Of a stretch of DNA of 64,000 bases, positions 33,810-42,257 are shown piece after piece. Source of the DNA: Clostridia bacterium (GTDB taxonomy: Bacteria; Bacillota; Clostridia; Christensenellales; Borkfalkiaceae); the NCBI GenBank assembly GCA_900770945.1, contig CAAGME010000010.1, positions 9,987-73,986 of the forward strand, in the 5' to 3' direction. The position numbers and the translations under genes were made by a program. A model generated the notes under the pieces. That model had not been told where the DNA came from. It saw only the letters and a list, made by a program, of their open reading frames with translations, and searched no databases. Position 1 is the stretch's first letter; each line of letters begins with the position of its first letter.

Positions 33810-36086
33810 ATGCAAAAAAGAAGTTTGACCATTATTGTAATTGCGCTTTTATGCGCGCTTGTGACGGCTTTCGCGCTTGTCGGTTGCGGGAAAGTCGACT
33901 TTAAGCTCAACTTTGTTGTTGACGGAGAAGTTTATGACACTATATCGACGAACGGAAAAGAAGCCATAAAGCTGCCCGATAACCCCAAAAAAGACGGATA
34001 TATTTTTGACGGCTGGTATTGGGATAACGAGGTTTGGAAAAAGCCTTTCACTGCAAATTCGCTCTTAGACACGCCGCTTTCAAGCGATATGTCCGTTTAC
34101 GCTAAGTTTGAAAAAGAAGAAGCCGTAAAAGGCACGCAAGCGGAATTTGTCGGGTTTGAAAAGGTTAGCGAAAACAAGTATTTTAAAAAGGTGTCTAACG
34201 ATACGGAAATATTTTCACTCGGAACGCTCGTAAAAGTCAATTCAAAAAGCAGTTGGATTGCCTCTTATGACGTATCTTGCACAAAGGTAATCCTGAGTAA
34301 AATTGTAGAGTTGACCGCGGGCGATAACTTCTGTTACGTCAATGTTACCGACGAAAACGGAAATATGTCGCTTTACACGCTCAACATTCGTCGCAGAGAA
34401 ATTTATGAAGTTTCTTTTGCCGACAGTGACGTGCAATCTCAGTATATCGAAGAAGATTCTTGCGCGGTTACGCCCTCAACGGCAAACAGAACAGGCTATA
34501 CTTTTGAAAGCTGGAATTTTGATTTTTCCACGCCGATTGTTAAAAATACTGTTATTTCCGCAAAGTGGAATCTCATTACCTATAATATCGAATACGAACT
34601 TAACGGCGGAGAAAATAATTCTTTAAATCCGACCACCTATAATATTGAATGTGAAGATATCGTTTTGCAAATGCCGAATAAGACCGGCTATGATTTTGTC
34701 GGGTGGTATGCAGATGAAGCGGTAACCGAAAAAGCGGAAAAGATTGCAATCGGTTCATATGGTAACAAAAAGTTCTATACAAAGTGGAACATTACTACTT
34801 ATAATATCGAATATGAACTAAACGGCGGTAAAAACAATTCTTTAAATCCGACCACTTACACAATTGAAAGTAATGATATCGTTTTGCAATCGCCAAGCAA
34901 GACGGGCTATGATTTTGCTGGGTGGTATGCCGACGAAGCTTTGAGCAAAAAAGCAGGAAAGATTGTAGCAGGTTCCTTTGGTACTAAGAAGTTCTATGCA
35001 AAGTGGAATGTTGTTACTTACAATATTGAATACGAGCTAAACGGCGGCGTGAATAACTCTGCAAACCCGACTACATATACTATTGAAAGCGAAGATATTG
35101 TTTTGCGAACACCAACTATTCAAAGTGAAGATTATGACGGCTTTATCGGGTGGTTTTCCGATAAAGAGCTTAGGTATGAAGCGCAAAGCATAAAGCAAGG
35201 CTCGTGTGGTAATAAAACTTTTTATGCAAAGTGGTCGTCAAAGTATTTTTTGTTTGATACACATAGTAAAACAATTACCGGTTTGACCGATTATGGAAAA
35301 ACTTGTTCGAAAATTGTTATTCCGGAAAAGTTGTATAATATCACTGTGGCAAGCATAGGTGGTTCGGCGTTCTATGATTGCAAGGGACTGACAAGCGTGA
35401 CTATTCCCGACAGTGTGATGAGCATAGGTAGTTGGGCGTTCAGTGGTTGCACGAATCTCACAAGCGTATATTATGAAGGTGACATCGCAAGCTGGTGTGG
35501 AGTAAGCGGACTTGAAAATATAATGTCAGGTTCACAAACTCTTTATATCGGCGGTAATAAGGTCGAGGGTGAACTTGTTGTCCCGAACAGTGTGAAAAGC
35601 ATAAGCGATGCGGCGTTCTATGGTTGCAAGGGACTGACAAGCGTGACTATTCCCGACAGCGTGACGAGCATAGGAGTGTCGGCGTTTAGCGATTGTAAAG
35701 ATCTTACGAGTGTTATAATTCCTGACAGTGTGACGAGTATAAGTGATGGGGCGTTCCGCAATTGCACAGGACTCACAAGCGTGACTATTCCCGATAGTGT
35801 AACAAGCATAGACAGTTCGGCGTTCCGTGATTGCACGGGGCTGACGAGCGTAACTATTCCCGACAGTGTAACAAGCATAGGGGATTTGGCGTTCTATAGT
35901 TGCACAGGGTTGACAAGCGTAACTATTCCTAACAGTGTGACAAATATAAATGCTTATGCTTTTTATTTGTGCATAGGACTCAAAAAAATATATTATAAAG
36001 GCACTGAATCGCAATGGGATACTATTATAAAGGATGCTTATTGGGACGACGGAGCCGGAAATTATACTATAATTTACAACGCATAA
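33810..36086 (+). CDS. Lipoprotein with InlB-type and BspA-like leucine-rich repeats
   Basis: A 758-residue surface protein from ATG 33810 (GGAGGAACAGAAA ribosome site). The signal peptide ends at the lipobox ALVGCG. Residues about 30-500 hold Listeria-Bacteroides (InlB-type) repeats, three of them nearly identical (YNIEYELNGG...FVGWYADEA). The last about 240 residues are BspA-like leucine-rich repeats (LTSVTIPDSVTSIG, six or more units). Such proteins mediate adhesion or protein binding. Repeats are very similar at DNA level, so the number of units may vary between strains. Less GC-rich than the surrounding genes. Confidence 0.88.
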   Translation: MQKRSLTIIVIALLCALVTAFALVGCGKVDFKLNFVVDGEVYDTISTNGKEAIKLPDNPKKDGYIFDGWYWDNEVWKKPFTANSLLDTPLSSDMSVYAKFEKEEAVKGTQAEFVGFEKVSENKYFKKVSNDTEIFSLGTLVKVNSKSSWIASYDVSCTKVILSKIVELTAGDNFCYVNVTDENGNMSLYTLNIRRREIYEVSFADSDVQSQYIEEDSCAVTPSTANRTGYTFESWNFDFSTPIVKNTVISAKWNLITYNIEYELNGGENNSLNPTTYNIECEDIVLQMPNKTGYDFVGWYADEAVTEKAEKIAIGSYGNKKFYTKWNITTYNIEYELNGGKNNSLNPTTYTIESNDIVLQSPSKTGYDFAGWYADEALSKKAGKIVAGSFGTKKFYAKWNVVTYNIEYELNGGVNNSANPTTYTIESEDIVLRTPTIQSEDYDGFIGWFSDKELRYEAQSIKQGSCGNKTFYAKWSSKYFLFDTHSKTITGLTDYGKTCSKIVIPEKLYNITVASIGGSAFYDCKGLTSVTIPDSVMSIGSWAFSGCTNLTSVYYEGDIASWCGVSGLENIMSGSQTLYIGGNKVEGELVVPNSVKSISDAAFYGCKGLTSVTIPDSVTSIGVSAFSDCKDLTSVIIPDSVTSISDGAFRNCTGLTSVTIPDSVTSIDSSAFRDCTGLTSVTIPDSVTSIGDLAFYSCTGLTSVTIPNSVTNINAYAFYLCIGLKKIYYKGTESQWDTIIKDAYWDDGAGNYTIIYNA

Positions 36087-36220
36087 AAGCATTTACAATA
36101 ACATCACACAAAAAGGCGGTGAGTTAAAATGTAATACTTATAGAAGAAAGTGATTTTTATAAAGATAAAAAAAGCAATTTAACAAAGAAAACCTAAAAAA
36201 TATACAAGGAGATTTTTACC

Positions 36221-37255
36221 ATGGATAAGGAAACAATAGACAGTTTTGAAGAATACTTGCAAACGACAGACAACATTAAGGATAATAAAATTAAATATAT
36301 AGACGCAAAAAAAACAGAACTTGAAGAGCAACTCAAAAAAGAACATGCAGACAGTTTTAATCTAAGAAAAAAATATTTGAGTATGCTAAAAACCGAGCTT
36401 CAAGTCAACAAAGATTTATCGCACGTACAAGAGAATGCAGAATATTCAAGTGAACAAAAGAAAAAAGAGGTTTTAGAAACAGCACGAAAATCAGGTGCGG
36501 GATTCAGGTTTAGATTATATTTCAGAGGCGTTAGCAATAAAGCATATCTTGATGCCGCCGGAATATATCGTAACGGATCTAACGGAGTTAACGAGATTTT
36601 AATGCAGAATCTCATAATGGCAAAGTGCGCTAACGAGTTTACAGAAAACGCTGTTGAAAACCTTGTAAAGCTTCAACATTACGGTTGCCCTACTCAACTA
36701 CTTGATGTAACCGAAAATCCGCTCGTTGCTCTATATTTTGCTTGTCAAAATGAAAAAATCAAAGAAACAGACGGACAAGTTAGAGTATATGCTGTTGCGG
36801 AAAGAGAATTACAATTTATGGGCAGCGAAAAGATTCGCAATATTGCAAACTTAACAAAACTATTGAGCAAAATTGAAATCGCGCAATATTTAAAAAGTCA
36901 GAACGAAAAACAAGTCCTTGAATATCTGCACAAAGAAACTGACTATATGGTTAACAACGATAAATGCGATCTTCAAGACATATTTGACTCTTATTTCTTT
37001 ATTGCTCCGCAGAAAAATCAAAGAATTATTCGACAAAACGGAGCTTTCATCGCAAACGGGTTGTTTGAAAACGAAAAAGCAGCTGCGGAATCAGTAGATA
37101 AATTTAGAATAGCTACAATTACAATTTCAGGGACTCAGAAAGAAAAAATACTTAAAGACCTTAATTCTCTCAATATAGACGAAATCAGCCTTTTTCCCGA
37201 TTTATATAAAGTAGTCGAAATATTAAAGAAACAAAACAACGAACTCAATTTATAA
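36221..37255 (+). CDS. FRG domain protein
   Basis: A 344-residue soluble protein with AAGGAGA before the ATG. An N-terminal helical part (1-100) precedes an FRG domain: RLYFRGVSNKAYLDAAGIYR, LQHYGCPTQLLDVTENPLVALYFA and a later NQRIIRQNGAF. FRG proteins are frequent in defence and mobile islands, and the FRG fold is thought to be related to NAD-handling enzymes. Gene is AT-rich relative to the flanks, next to an XRE gene and integrase remnant, suggesting acquisition by transfer. Confidence 0.8.
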   Translation: MDKETIDSFEEYLQTTDNIKDNKIKYIDAKKTELEEQLKKEHADSFNLRKKYLSMLKTELQVNKDLSHVQENAEYSSEQKKKEVLETARKSGAGFRFRLYFRGVSNKAYLDAAGIYRNGSNGVNEILMQNLIMAKCANEFTENAVENLVKLQHYGCPTQLLDVTENPLVALYFACQNEKIKETDGQVRVYAVAERELQFMGSEKIRNIANLTKLLSKIEIAQYLKSQNEKQVLEYLHKETDYMVNNDKCDLQDIFDSYFFIAPQKNQRIIRQNGAFIANGLFENEKAAAESVDKFRIATITISGTQKEKILKDLNSLNIDEISLFPDLYKVVEILKKQNNELNL

Positions 37256-37281
37256 ATTGACATATTTGATACTGTTTTTAT

Positions 37282-37313
37282 TCGAGCGGCAAGGGACTTG
37301 CCGCTCGTTTTTT
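37282..37313 (+). terminator. Terminator after the FRG gene
   Basis: The perfect stem CGAGCGGCAAG / CTTGCCGCTCG with a short loop is followed by seven T. Confidence 0.9.
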
Positions 37314-37411
37314 TGTTCTTATATTTTTTTTGTTCTTATATATTTTTTCCCCTACCACCGCCTGCCCGCCCACCATAGCCACAAACAAAACCGGACACAA
37401 TAAACGGGGCT

Positions 37412-37442
37412 GTCGCAAGTTGCAAAAAAAGCAACTTGCGAC
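37412..37442. repeat. Perfect 12-bp inverted repeat
   Basis: GTCGCAAGTTGC and GCAACTTGCGAC flank AAAAAAA; outer bases GGGGCT and ATTCCC partly extend it. It is not followed by a T run at once. GGGGCTGTCGCAA resembles insertion-sequence ends, so this may be two fused IS ends at the island border. The rest of 37314-37596 holds no gene. Confidence 0.55.
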
Positions 37443-37487
37443 ATTCCCTTTTTGTATCCTACCACAACCACAAAGCAATACACAAAA

Positions 37488-37520
37488 AAAAGCCGACCCT
37501 ATTTAAAGAGCCGGCTTTTG
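37488..37520 (-). terminator. Terminator of the 177-residue membrane protein gene
   Basis: On the minus strand AAAAGCCGG...CCGGCTTTT-type arms (AAAAGCCG/CGGCTTTT) enclose about 14 bases and are followed by a T run. Confidence 0.6.
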
Positions 37521-37596
37521 AGCGATTCGGCGACAGACGCGCCGCGGCGGAAAACAAAAAGCGTTACTGCCGATTTTTGCTTTCGCCAAAAAATAT

Positions 37597-38130
37597 TCAG
37601 TTGTTTTCTTTGTCAGACTTGTTTTGCTTGTGCTTTTCGATGCTCGACATAATAAACGCGCAAACCTTATCGAGGCTTTCGTCGTCTATATCTTCCGAAA
37701 GATTGTCAAGAATTACCGATTTAATCTCATCGCTTCCGCAACCCTTGTCGAGGATTTTTATGATTATCTCGTCAACCACTTTGTCCAGCTCGTCCGAAAG
37801 GACTATACTTGAAAGAAGTTTTTCGATGTTCGATTTAAGCTCTTCCTTGTCGGTAAAAGCAAACTTCTTCATAAAAGCGGTCAGAACAGCCGCAACGCCG
37901 CCCGCGGTTACGGCTTTGGTAGCCGCGACTTCCGCGCTCTCTTTCAAAAGAAACGCCGATATGGAAGCAGTTGCCGCCGCGCCGATTATAAATGCCAATC
38001 CGAGACAAATTTTAGTTGAGGCTTTGAGAAATCTTTTAAAAACAAAAATAATAACGCAAGCGATTCCCGCGCCGATTATGCAGTCGAAGCTGCAATCGGA
38101 CAACAGTCTGACGATGTTGAATTCCTGCAT
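37597..38130 (-). CDS. Hypothetical membrane protein
   Basis: A 177-residue protein with two predicted membrane helices (about 17-32 and 40-62) and a further hydrophobic Ala/Val stretch (about 67-88). The C-terminal 85 residues are acidic and helical. The ribosome site AAGGAGG is strong. It follows a 28-residue microprotein by 30 bases and is divergent from the gerA operon. Family not recognised. Confidence 0.65.
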   Translation of the reverse strand: MQEFNIVRLLSDCSFDCIIGAGIACVIIFVFKRFLKASTKICLGLAFIIGAAATASISAFLLKESAEVAATKAVTAGGVAAVLTAFMKKFAFTDKEELKSNIEKLLSSIVLSDELDKVVDEIIIKILDKGCGSDEIKSVILDNLSEDIDDESLDKVCAFIMSSIEKHKQNKSDKENN

Positions 38131-38160
38131 TCGCCGTCCTCCTTAAAAGGAGAAAAAAAT

Positions 38161-38247
38161 TCAGGAAGATTTGCCGCTCTTCGTTCGCGATATATATTCG
38201 AGACGCCGCAAAAAGCCGTCTTTGAACGGATATAAAAAGCTTTTCAT
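38161..38247 (-). CDS. Basic 28-residue microprotein
   Basis: A small frame with a very strong GGAGGAG ribosome site 4 bases before the ATG. The translation begins MKSFLYPFKDGFLRRLEY and is rich in Lys, Arg and aromatics, able to form an amphipathic helix. It precedes the membrane protein gene with its own ribosome site, suggesting a two-gene unit. No known family. Confidence 0.5.
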   Translation of the reverse strand: MKSFLYPFKDGFLRRLEYISRTKSGKSS

Positions 38248-38381
38248 TTTCTCCTCCTTTTCCAAACGCGCATACATTATACACCCGTTTTTTAATTTGT
38301 CAAGGGGTTAGTCCCGCTTTTTTAGCAGGGAAACAAAAAACTTTTCGAATAAAAAACAAAAAGCGAAAAAAACTATAACGT

Positions 38382-39818
38382 ATGAAGATATCGCCGTGCT
38401 TAGAAGTAAACAAGGAAAGATTAAAGAAAATTTTTTCGTCCGACGACGTGGTGTTCGCCGACTATGCATTAAAGGGCAGAGCCGTCACCGCAGTGTTCGT
38501 GGACTCTTTGACGGACAAAAAACAGCTTTCGCTTTCCGTCATCGAGCCGCTTAAAAAGGAAAAGAAATGCCCCGCGGCGCAAAAGGCTTCAACGCTTATT
38601 CCGCTTGCCGGCACGTCGCTTATCCCGACGACGGAGGACGCCGAAAGCGAAGTGCTTGCCGGCAAAACGATTATACTTTTCGACAAATCGCCCGTTGCGC
38701 TTTCGGTAGACGTAAAAAAATTCGACAGCCGCGCAATCGCCGAGCCGCCTACTTCGACGGTCGTTAAAGGTCCGCGCGAAGGCTTCACCGAAAACATAAA
38801 AACAAATCTTTCGCTCGTCCGGCGAAGAATAAAGAGTAAGTTTTTGAAAGTCGAAAATTTTAAGGCGGGCAGATACACGCAGACGGATATTTCGCTCGTG
38901 TATCTTAATTCCATTGCGGAAGATTCGCTCGTTAAAAAAGTAAGAGAAAAAATCAAAAACATAAAAATAGACGGCATACCCGACTCTTCGTACGTGGCAA
39001 AGATAATAACCGACCACAAAACTTCGGTTTTTAAGCAAACGGGCGGAACGGAAAAGCCCGATATACTCTGCGCAAAGCTTTTAGAGGGGCGCGTGGGGAT
39101 AATCGTGGACGGCTCGCCCATAGTCATAACCGCGCCGTATGTTCTCTTTGAAGATTTTCAATCCGCCGAAGACTATTACCAAAACAATTACCGCTCGAAC
39201 ATGGCGCGCGCTATCAGGTTAGTGTCGCTCGCTATCGCGGTACTTTTGCCGGCGGCGTTCGTGTCGGCGCAACTTTTCCATTTGCAGGTTATCCCGCTTA
39301 ACTTTTTGCTGACCATCGTAAGCAGTATAAAGGGCATACCGCTCTCTCCCAGCTTCGAAATGTTTTTCACCCTTTTGATTTTTGAAATCCTGAACGAAGC
39401 AAGCGTCAGAATGCCTAAGTACGTCGGCATGGCTCTTTCGATTGTCGGCGCGCTCGTTTTAGGCGACACGGCGGTGCGCGCGGGCATCGTGTCCACTCCG
39501 ACTATTCTTATAATGGCTCTATCCGGGATTTGCTTATACACCGTTCCCGAACTCGTCGATTCGATGTCCTTTCTAAGGCTGATTTACCTTTTAGTCGCAG
39601 GCTCTATGGGTGCGTACGGACTGATACTCGTCACGGCGTTCATCACGATATATTTAACTTCTATGGAAAACTTCGACGTGCCTTTCCTTGCTCCTTTCGC
39701 GCCTATGGTAAAGGAAGATTTTAAGGACAGTTTTTATATGACTTTCGTGCCGAACATGGTAAACAGACCTTTAACCTTTAAACCTAAAGACAAAGTGAGA
39801 ATGAAATGCGATGAATGA
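38382..39818 (+). CDS. gerAA: Spore germination protein, GerA family A subunit
   Basis: A 478-residue germinant receptor subunit. A soluble N-terminal domain (to about residue 265) contains VKGPREGFTENIKTNLSLVRRRIKS, the family signature. The C-terminal part has several membrane helices, ending near LTFKPKD. GerAA-type proteins form the nutrient-sensing channel in the inner membrane of spores. No ribosome site precedes the ATG; a sigma-G-like box pair GAATA-N17-AAAACTA ends just before it. It overlaps gerAB by eight bases. Confidence 0.93.
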   Translation: MKISPCLEVNKERLKKIFSSDDVVFADYALKGRAVTAVFVDSLTDKKQLSLSVIEPLKKEKKCPAAQKASTLIPLAGTSLIPTTEDAESEVLAGKTIILFDKSPVALSVDVKKFDSRAIAEPPTSTVVKGPREGFTENIKTNLSLVRRRIKSKFLKVENFKAGRYTQTDISLVYLNSIAEDSLVKKVREKIKNIKIDGIPDSSYVAKIITDHKTSVFKQTGGTEKPDILCAKLLEGRVGIIVDGSPIVITAPYVLFEDFQSAEDYYQNNYRSNMARAIRLVSLAIAVLLPAAFVSAQLFHLQVIPLNFLLTIVSSIKGIPLSPSFEMFFTLLIFEILNEASVRMPKYVGMALSIVGALVLGDTAVRAGIVSTPTILIMALSGICLYTVPELVDSMSFLRLIYLLVAGSMGAYGLILVTAFITIYLTSMENFDVPFLAPFAPMVKEDFKDSFYMTFVPNMVNRPLTFKPKDKVRMKCDE

Positions 39819-40905
39819 TTTTAACGTAAGAAACCTTTTGAAACCGAGGCAGATTTGCTTTGTGTTTTTAGCTTTAATGCCCGTAACAAAGCTTGTTACA
39901 TTCCCCTCGTATCTTGCCGAAAACGCCGGCGGACAGCTTATTTTTTGCCTTTTAATAAACTTTTTAGCCGATATTTTGTTACTTTTGCTGATACTTCACA
40001 TCGGAAAAAGCTTCGGCGACAAAACATTTTACAACGTGTCGGAATCTTCGCTCGGAAAGCCCGTGACAAAAATCGCGTACTCTATATACGCCGTGTATTT
40101 TTTCTTAAAAGCGTTGCTTCCGCTTTTGGAACAGAAAAACTATATCGAAAACACGCTTTACGAGATAATGCCCGCGGGCATTACGTTTTTTCCGTTCTTT
40201 TTCGTAAGCGTGTACGCGTGCGTTAAAGGATTGAAAATTTTAGGGCGGTGCTGCGACGTGACAATAATCGCAACCGTTATAGGGCTGCTGTTTGCAATCT
40301 TTCTCTCCGTCGGCTCGGCAGACTTCTCTTTTTTCATGCCGATTTTCAAAAAGCCCGCCTATAACCTCGTTAAAACATCTTTTCATTCTTTAACCTGGTT
40401 TGCGGACAGCCTTTACATGCTCTTCTTTTTGGGGCATTTTCGGCGTGAAAAGCACGCGGAAAGAAACGTCGTTTTAAGCTACGCCGGCGCGGCAGCGGCG
40501 GCAAGCGCGTTTATTGCGGTGTTCTTTGCCGTATACGGTCCGATCTCGGGAAGTCAGCCTTTCGCCGTTCCCGCGGCAACGGTTTTCAGCGTGAACGCCA
40601 CAAACGCCGCTCGGTTCGACTACCTCGCCGTCTTTTTGCTGCTTTTTGCGCAAATTAACGCTATTATTTTACCGTTGTTTTTATGCACTAAGTGCGTAGA
40701 ACGCGTACTCGGGATCACTAAGGGACTATGGGTTGCGATAGCCGTAAACATTTTAGCCGCGGCGGCTATAATAGCGTTTTCTCACAAGATTTTCGCTCTC
40801 TTAGACTTTGCGGAAGACTATCTTTCGTACTTTTTCGCCTTTACGGCTTTTATATTAACGCCCGCGATACTTATAGCGACGAGGTGCAGATATGAAAACG
40901 TTTAA
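39811..40905 (+). CDS. gerAB: Spore germination protein, GerB permease subunit
   Basis: A 364-residue integral membrane protein with about ten helices, of the endospore germination permease family within the amino-acid permease superfamily. It starts with ISPRQ-like text replaced by NLLKPRQICFVFLALMPVTK, and has the usual FLLFAQINAIILPLF late helix. It likely binds the germinant. It overlaps both gerAA and gerAC. Confidence 0.9.
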   Translation: MNDFNVRNLLKPRQICFVFLALMPVTKLVTFPSYLAENAGGQLIFCLLINFLADILLLLLILHIGKSFGDKTFYNVSESSLGKPVTKIAYSIYAVYFFLKALLPLLEQKNYIENTLYEIMPAGITFFPFFFVSVYACVKGLKILGRCCDVTIIATVIGLLFAIFLSVGSADFSFFMPIFKKPAYNLVKTSFHSLTWFADSLYMLFFLGHFRREKHAERNVVLSYAGAAAAASAFIAVFFAVYGPISGSQPFAVPAATVFSVNATNAARFDYLAVFLLLFAQINAIILPLFLCTKCVERVLGITKGLWVAIAVNILAAAAIIAFSHKIFALLDFAEDYLSYFFAFTAFILTPAILIATRCRYENV

Positions 40906-42133
40906 GATAAGAGTCGCGCTTATTTTGGGCGCGTTGCTCGCGATATTTTACTTTTCAAGCGATTTCGCGCTCATCGACATCGAAAAAACGGCAATAATCG
41001 TTGCGATAGGCATAGACGAAGGCGAAAATTCACGCTACAAAATAACGGCGCAAATCGCCATTCCGCAAGCAACCGACACCGCCGCCGCAAACGACGACGC
41101 GGTCGTAACGGCAGACGGAAACACCGTTATGGAAGGCATACAGAACATAGGCGCAAAAACGGGTTGGCACCCGAAACTTTCTTTTTGCTCGCTCGTCTTA
41201 ATCGGGAGAAAAGTTGCCGAAAACGGCGTTAAAGACGTTATAGACTACTTTATCGTTTCCGAAAAGGTTCAAAACTCCGCAATCGTTGCCATGGCGGACG
41301 ATAAAGCCGGCGAGATTTTGACCTCTAAAACCCCGCTTGACGCAATCTCGTCTTTTGCCGTTTCCAAGATTGTTTTAAAAAGCCGTTGGATGACAAACAC
41401 CGTGCCTAACGCGAATTTAAGAAAAATCGCCCTTTCCGAATATTCCCCTTCGAAAAGCTCATTTATGCCCGTAATCAAGCCGATAAAGGAAAACACAAAG
41501 TCAAAAGAGGGCGGAAGTTCTTCGATAACGGCTTCGACTAAATCGGGAGGCTCCGAGGGTAGCGGCGGCGGAAGTGGCGGAAGCGGCGGCGAAAGCTCGG
41601 GCGGGTCAGGCAGCGGCAAAGACGTACCCGATAAGGTTTACGACGCGTCCACCCTCGCCGTCTTTTCCGGCTTTAAGCTTAAAGGAGAGTTTGACGAGGA
41701 ATTGACTCAGATTTTCAACATGCTTATGGGACCTCTCGGCGAAAGCTATATAACGCTTGAAAACGGCGACGAAAAGACTCTCCTTGCCCTCTCTAACGGC
41801 ACGCGCTCGGTCAAAGTAAACCTCGACAATAAGCCCACGATAGAGATAAAACTTTCGTTCAAAGTGGAGGTTTCCGACTCGTCGAAAGGTTACGCTCTCG
41901 ACAAGCTCAACCGCCGCTCCGTCGTGGACGAAGAAACGCTCGAAAAAGTCACGGACAAGCTCAACGTTCTTTTATTAAAGCTTGTCGACAAAGTAAAGGA
42001 AAGCGGCGCGGACGCCCTCTTAATCCGCGATAAAATCTACAAATATTCAAACTCACGCTTTGAAGAATTCAAAAATTACCCCTTAGATTCTTTTGACTAT
42101 CTCACGACAGGCGAAGTAAAATCTTTGGATTAA
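40892..42133 (+). CDS. gerAC: Ger(x)C family germination protein, atypical
   Basis: A 413-residue GerC-type subunit. The family's IEKTAIIVAIGIDEGENSRYKIT segment follows an N-terminal hydrophobic helix (residues 6-24). The lipobox Cys expected just before this segment is missing (YFSSDFALIDI), so it is probably membrane-anchored by the uncleaved helix. Residues about 205-245 are a Gly/Ser-rich linker (SGGSEGSGGGSGGSGG...) between the two domains. The C-terminal domain ends with the usual helical region. The overlapping order confirms the assignment. Confidence 0.85.
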   Translation: MKTFKIRVALILGALLAIFYFSSDFALIDIEKTAIIVAIGIDEGENSRYKITAQIAIPQATDTAAANDDAVVTADGNTVMEGIQNIGAKTGWHPKLSFCSLVLIGRKVAENGVKDVIDYFIVSEKVQNSAIVAMADDKAGEILTSKTPLDAISSFAVSKIVLKSRWMTNTVPNANLRKIALSEYSPSKSSFMPVIKPIKENTKSKEGGSSSITASTKSGGSEGSGGGSGGSGGESSGGSGSGKDVPDKVYDASTLAVFSGFKLKGEFDEELTQIFNMLMGPLGESYITLENGDEKTLLALSNGTRSVKVNLDNKPTIEIKLSFKVEVSDSSKGYALDKLNRRSVVDEETLEKVTDKLNVLLLKLVDKVKESGADALLIRDKIYKYSNSRFEEFKNYPLDSFDYLTTGEVKSLD

Positions 42134-42179
42134 GACAAAGGATATTCGGATTGTTTTAAAGCTAATTAACCGCAAAAAA

Positions 42180-42224
42180 ACACCCCGTTATAGGTCGATA
42201 ATCGACTTATAGCGGGGCTTTTTA
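42180..42224. terminator. Bidirectional terminator with dispersed motif copy 7
   Basis: A long hairpin: CCCCG plus TTATAGGTCGAT pairs with ATCGACTTATAG plus CGGGG, leaving almost no loop. It is flanked by A and T runs. The right half is the exact motif (42196-42212). It separates gerAC from convergent pfp. Confidence 0.88.
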
Positions 42225-42257
42225 TTCTTTTACTACTTATGTACTTTGTTTTTTTGC

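Noticed and set aside
35532..36092. Long open frame antisense to the BspA-like repeats
   Set aside because: It arises from the periodic repeats in the lipoprotein gene; its translation is Cys/Thr/His-rich and low in complexity, with no ribosome site.
36118..36134. ATG directly followed by TAA after a GGTGAG ribosome-like site
   Set aside because: A start-stop mini frame could be regulatory, but nothing else supports it and the FRG gene has its own ribosome site downstream.
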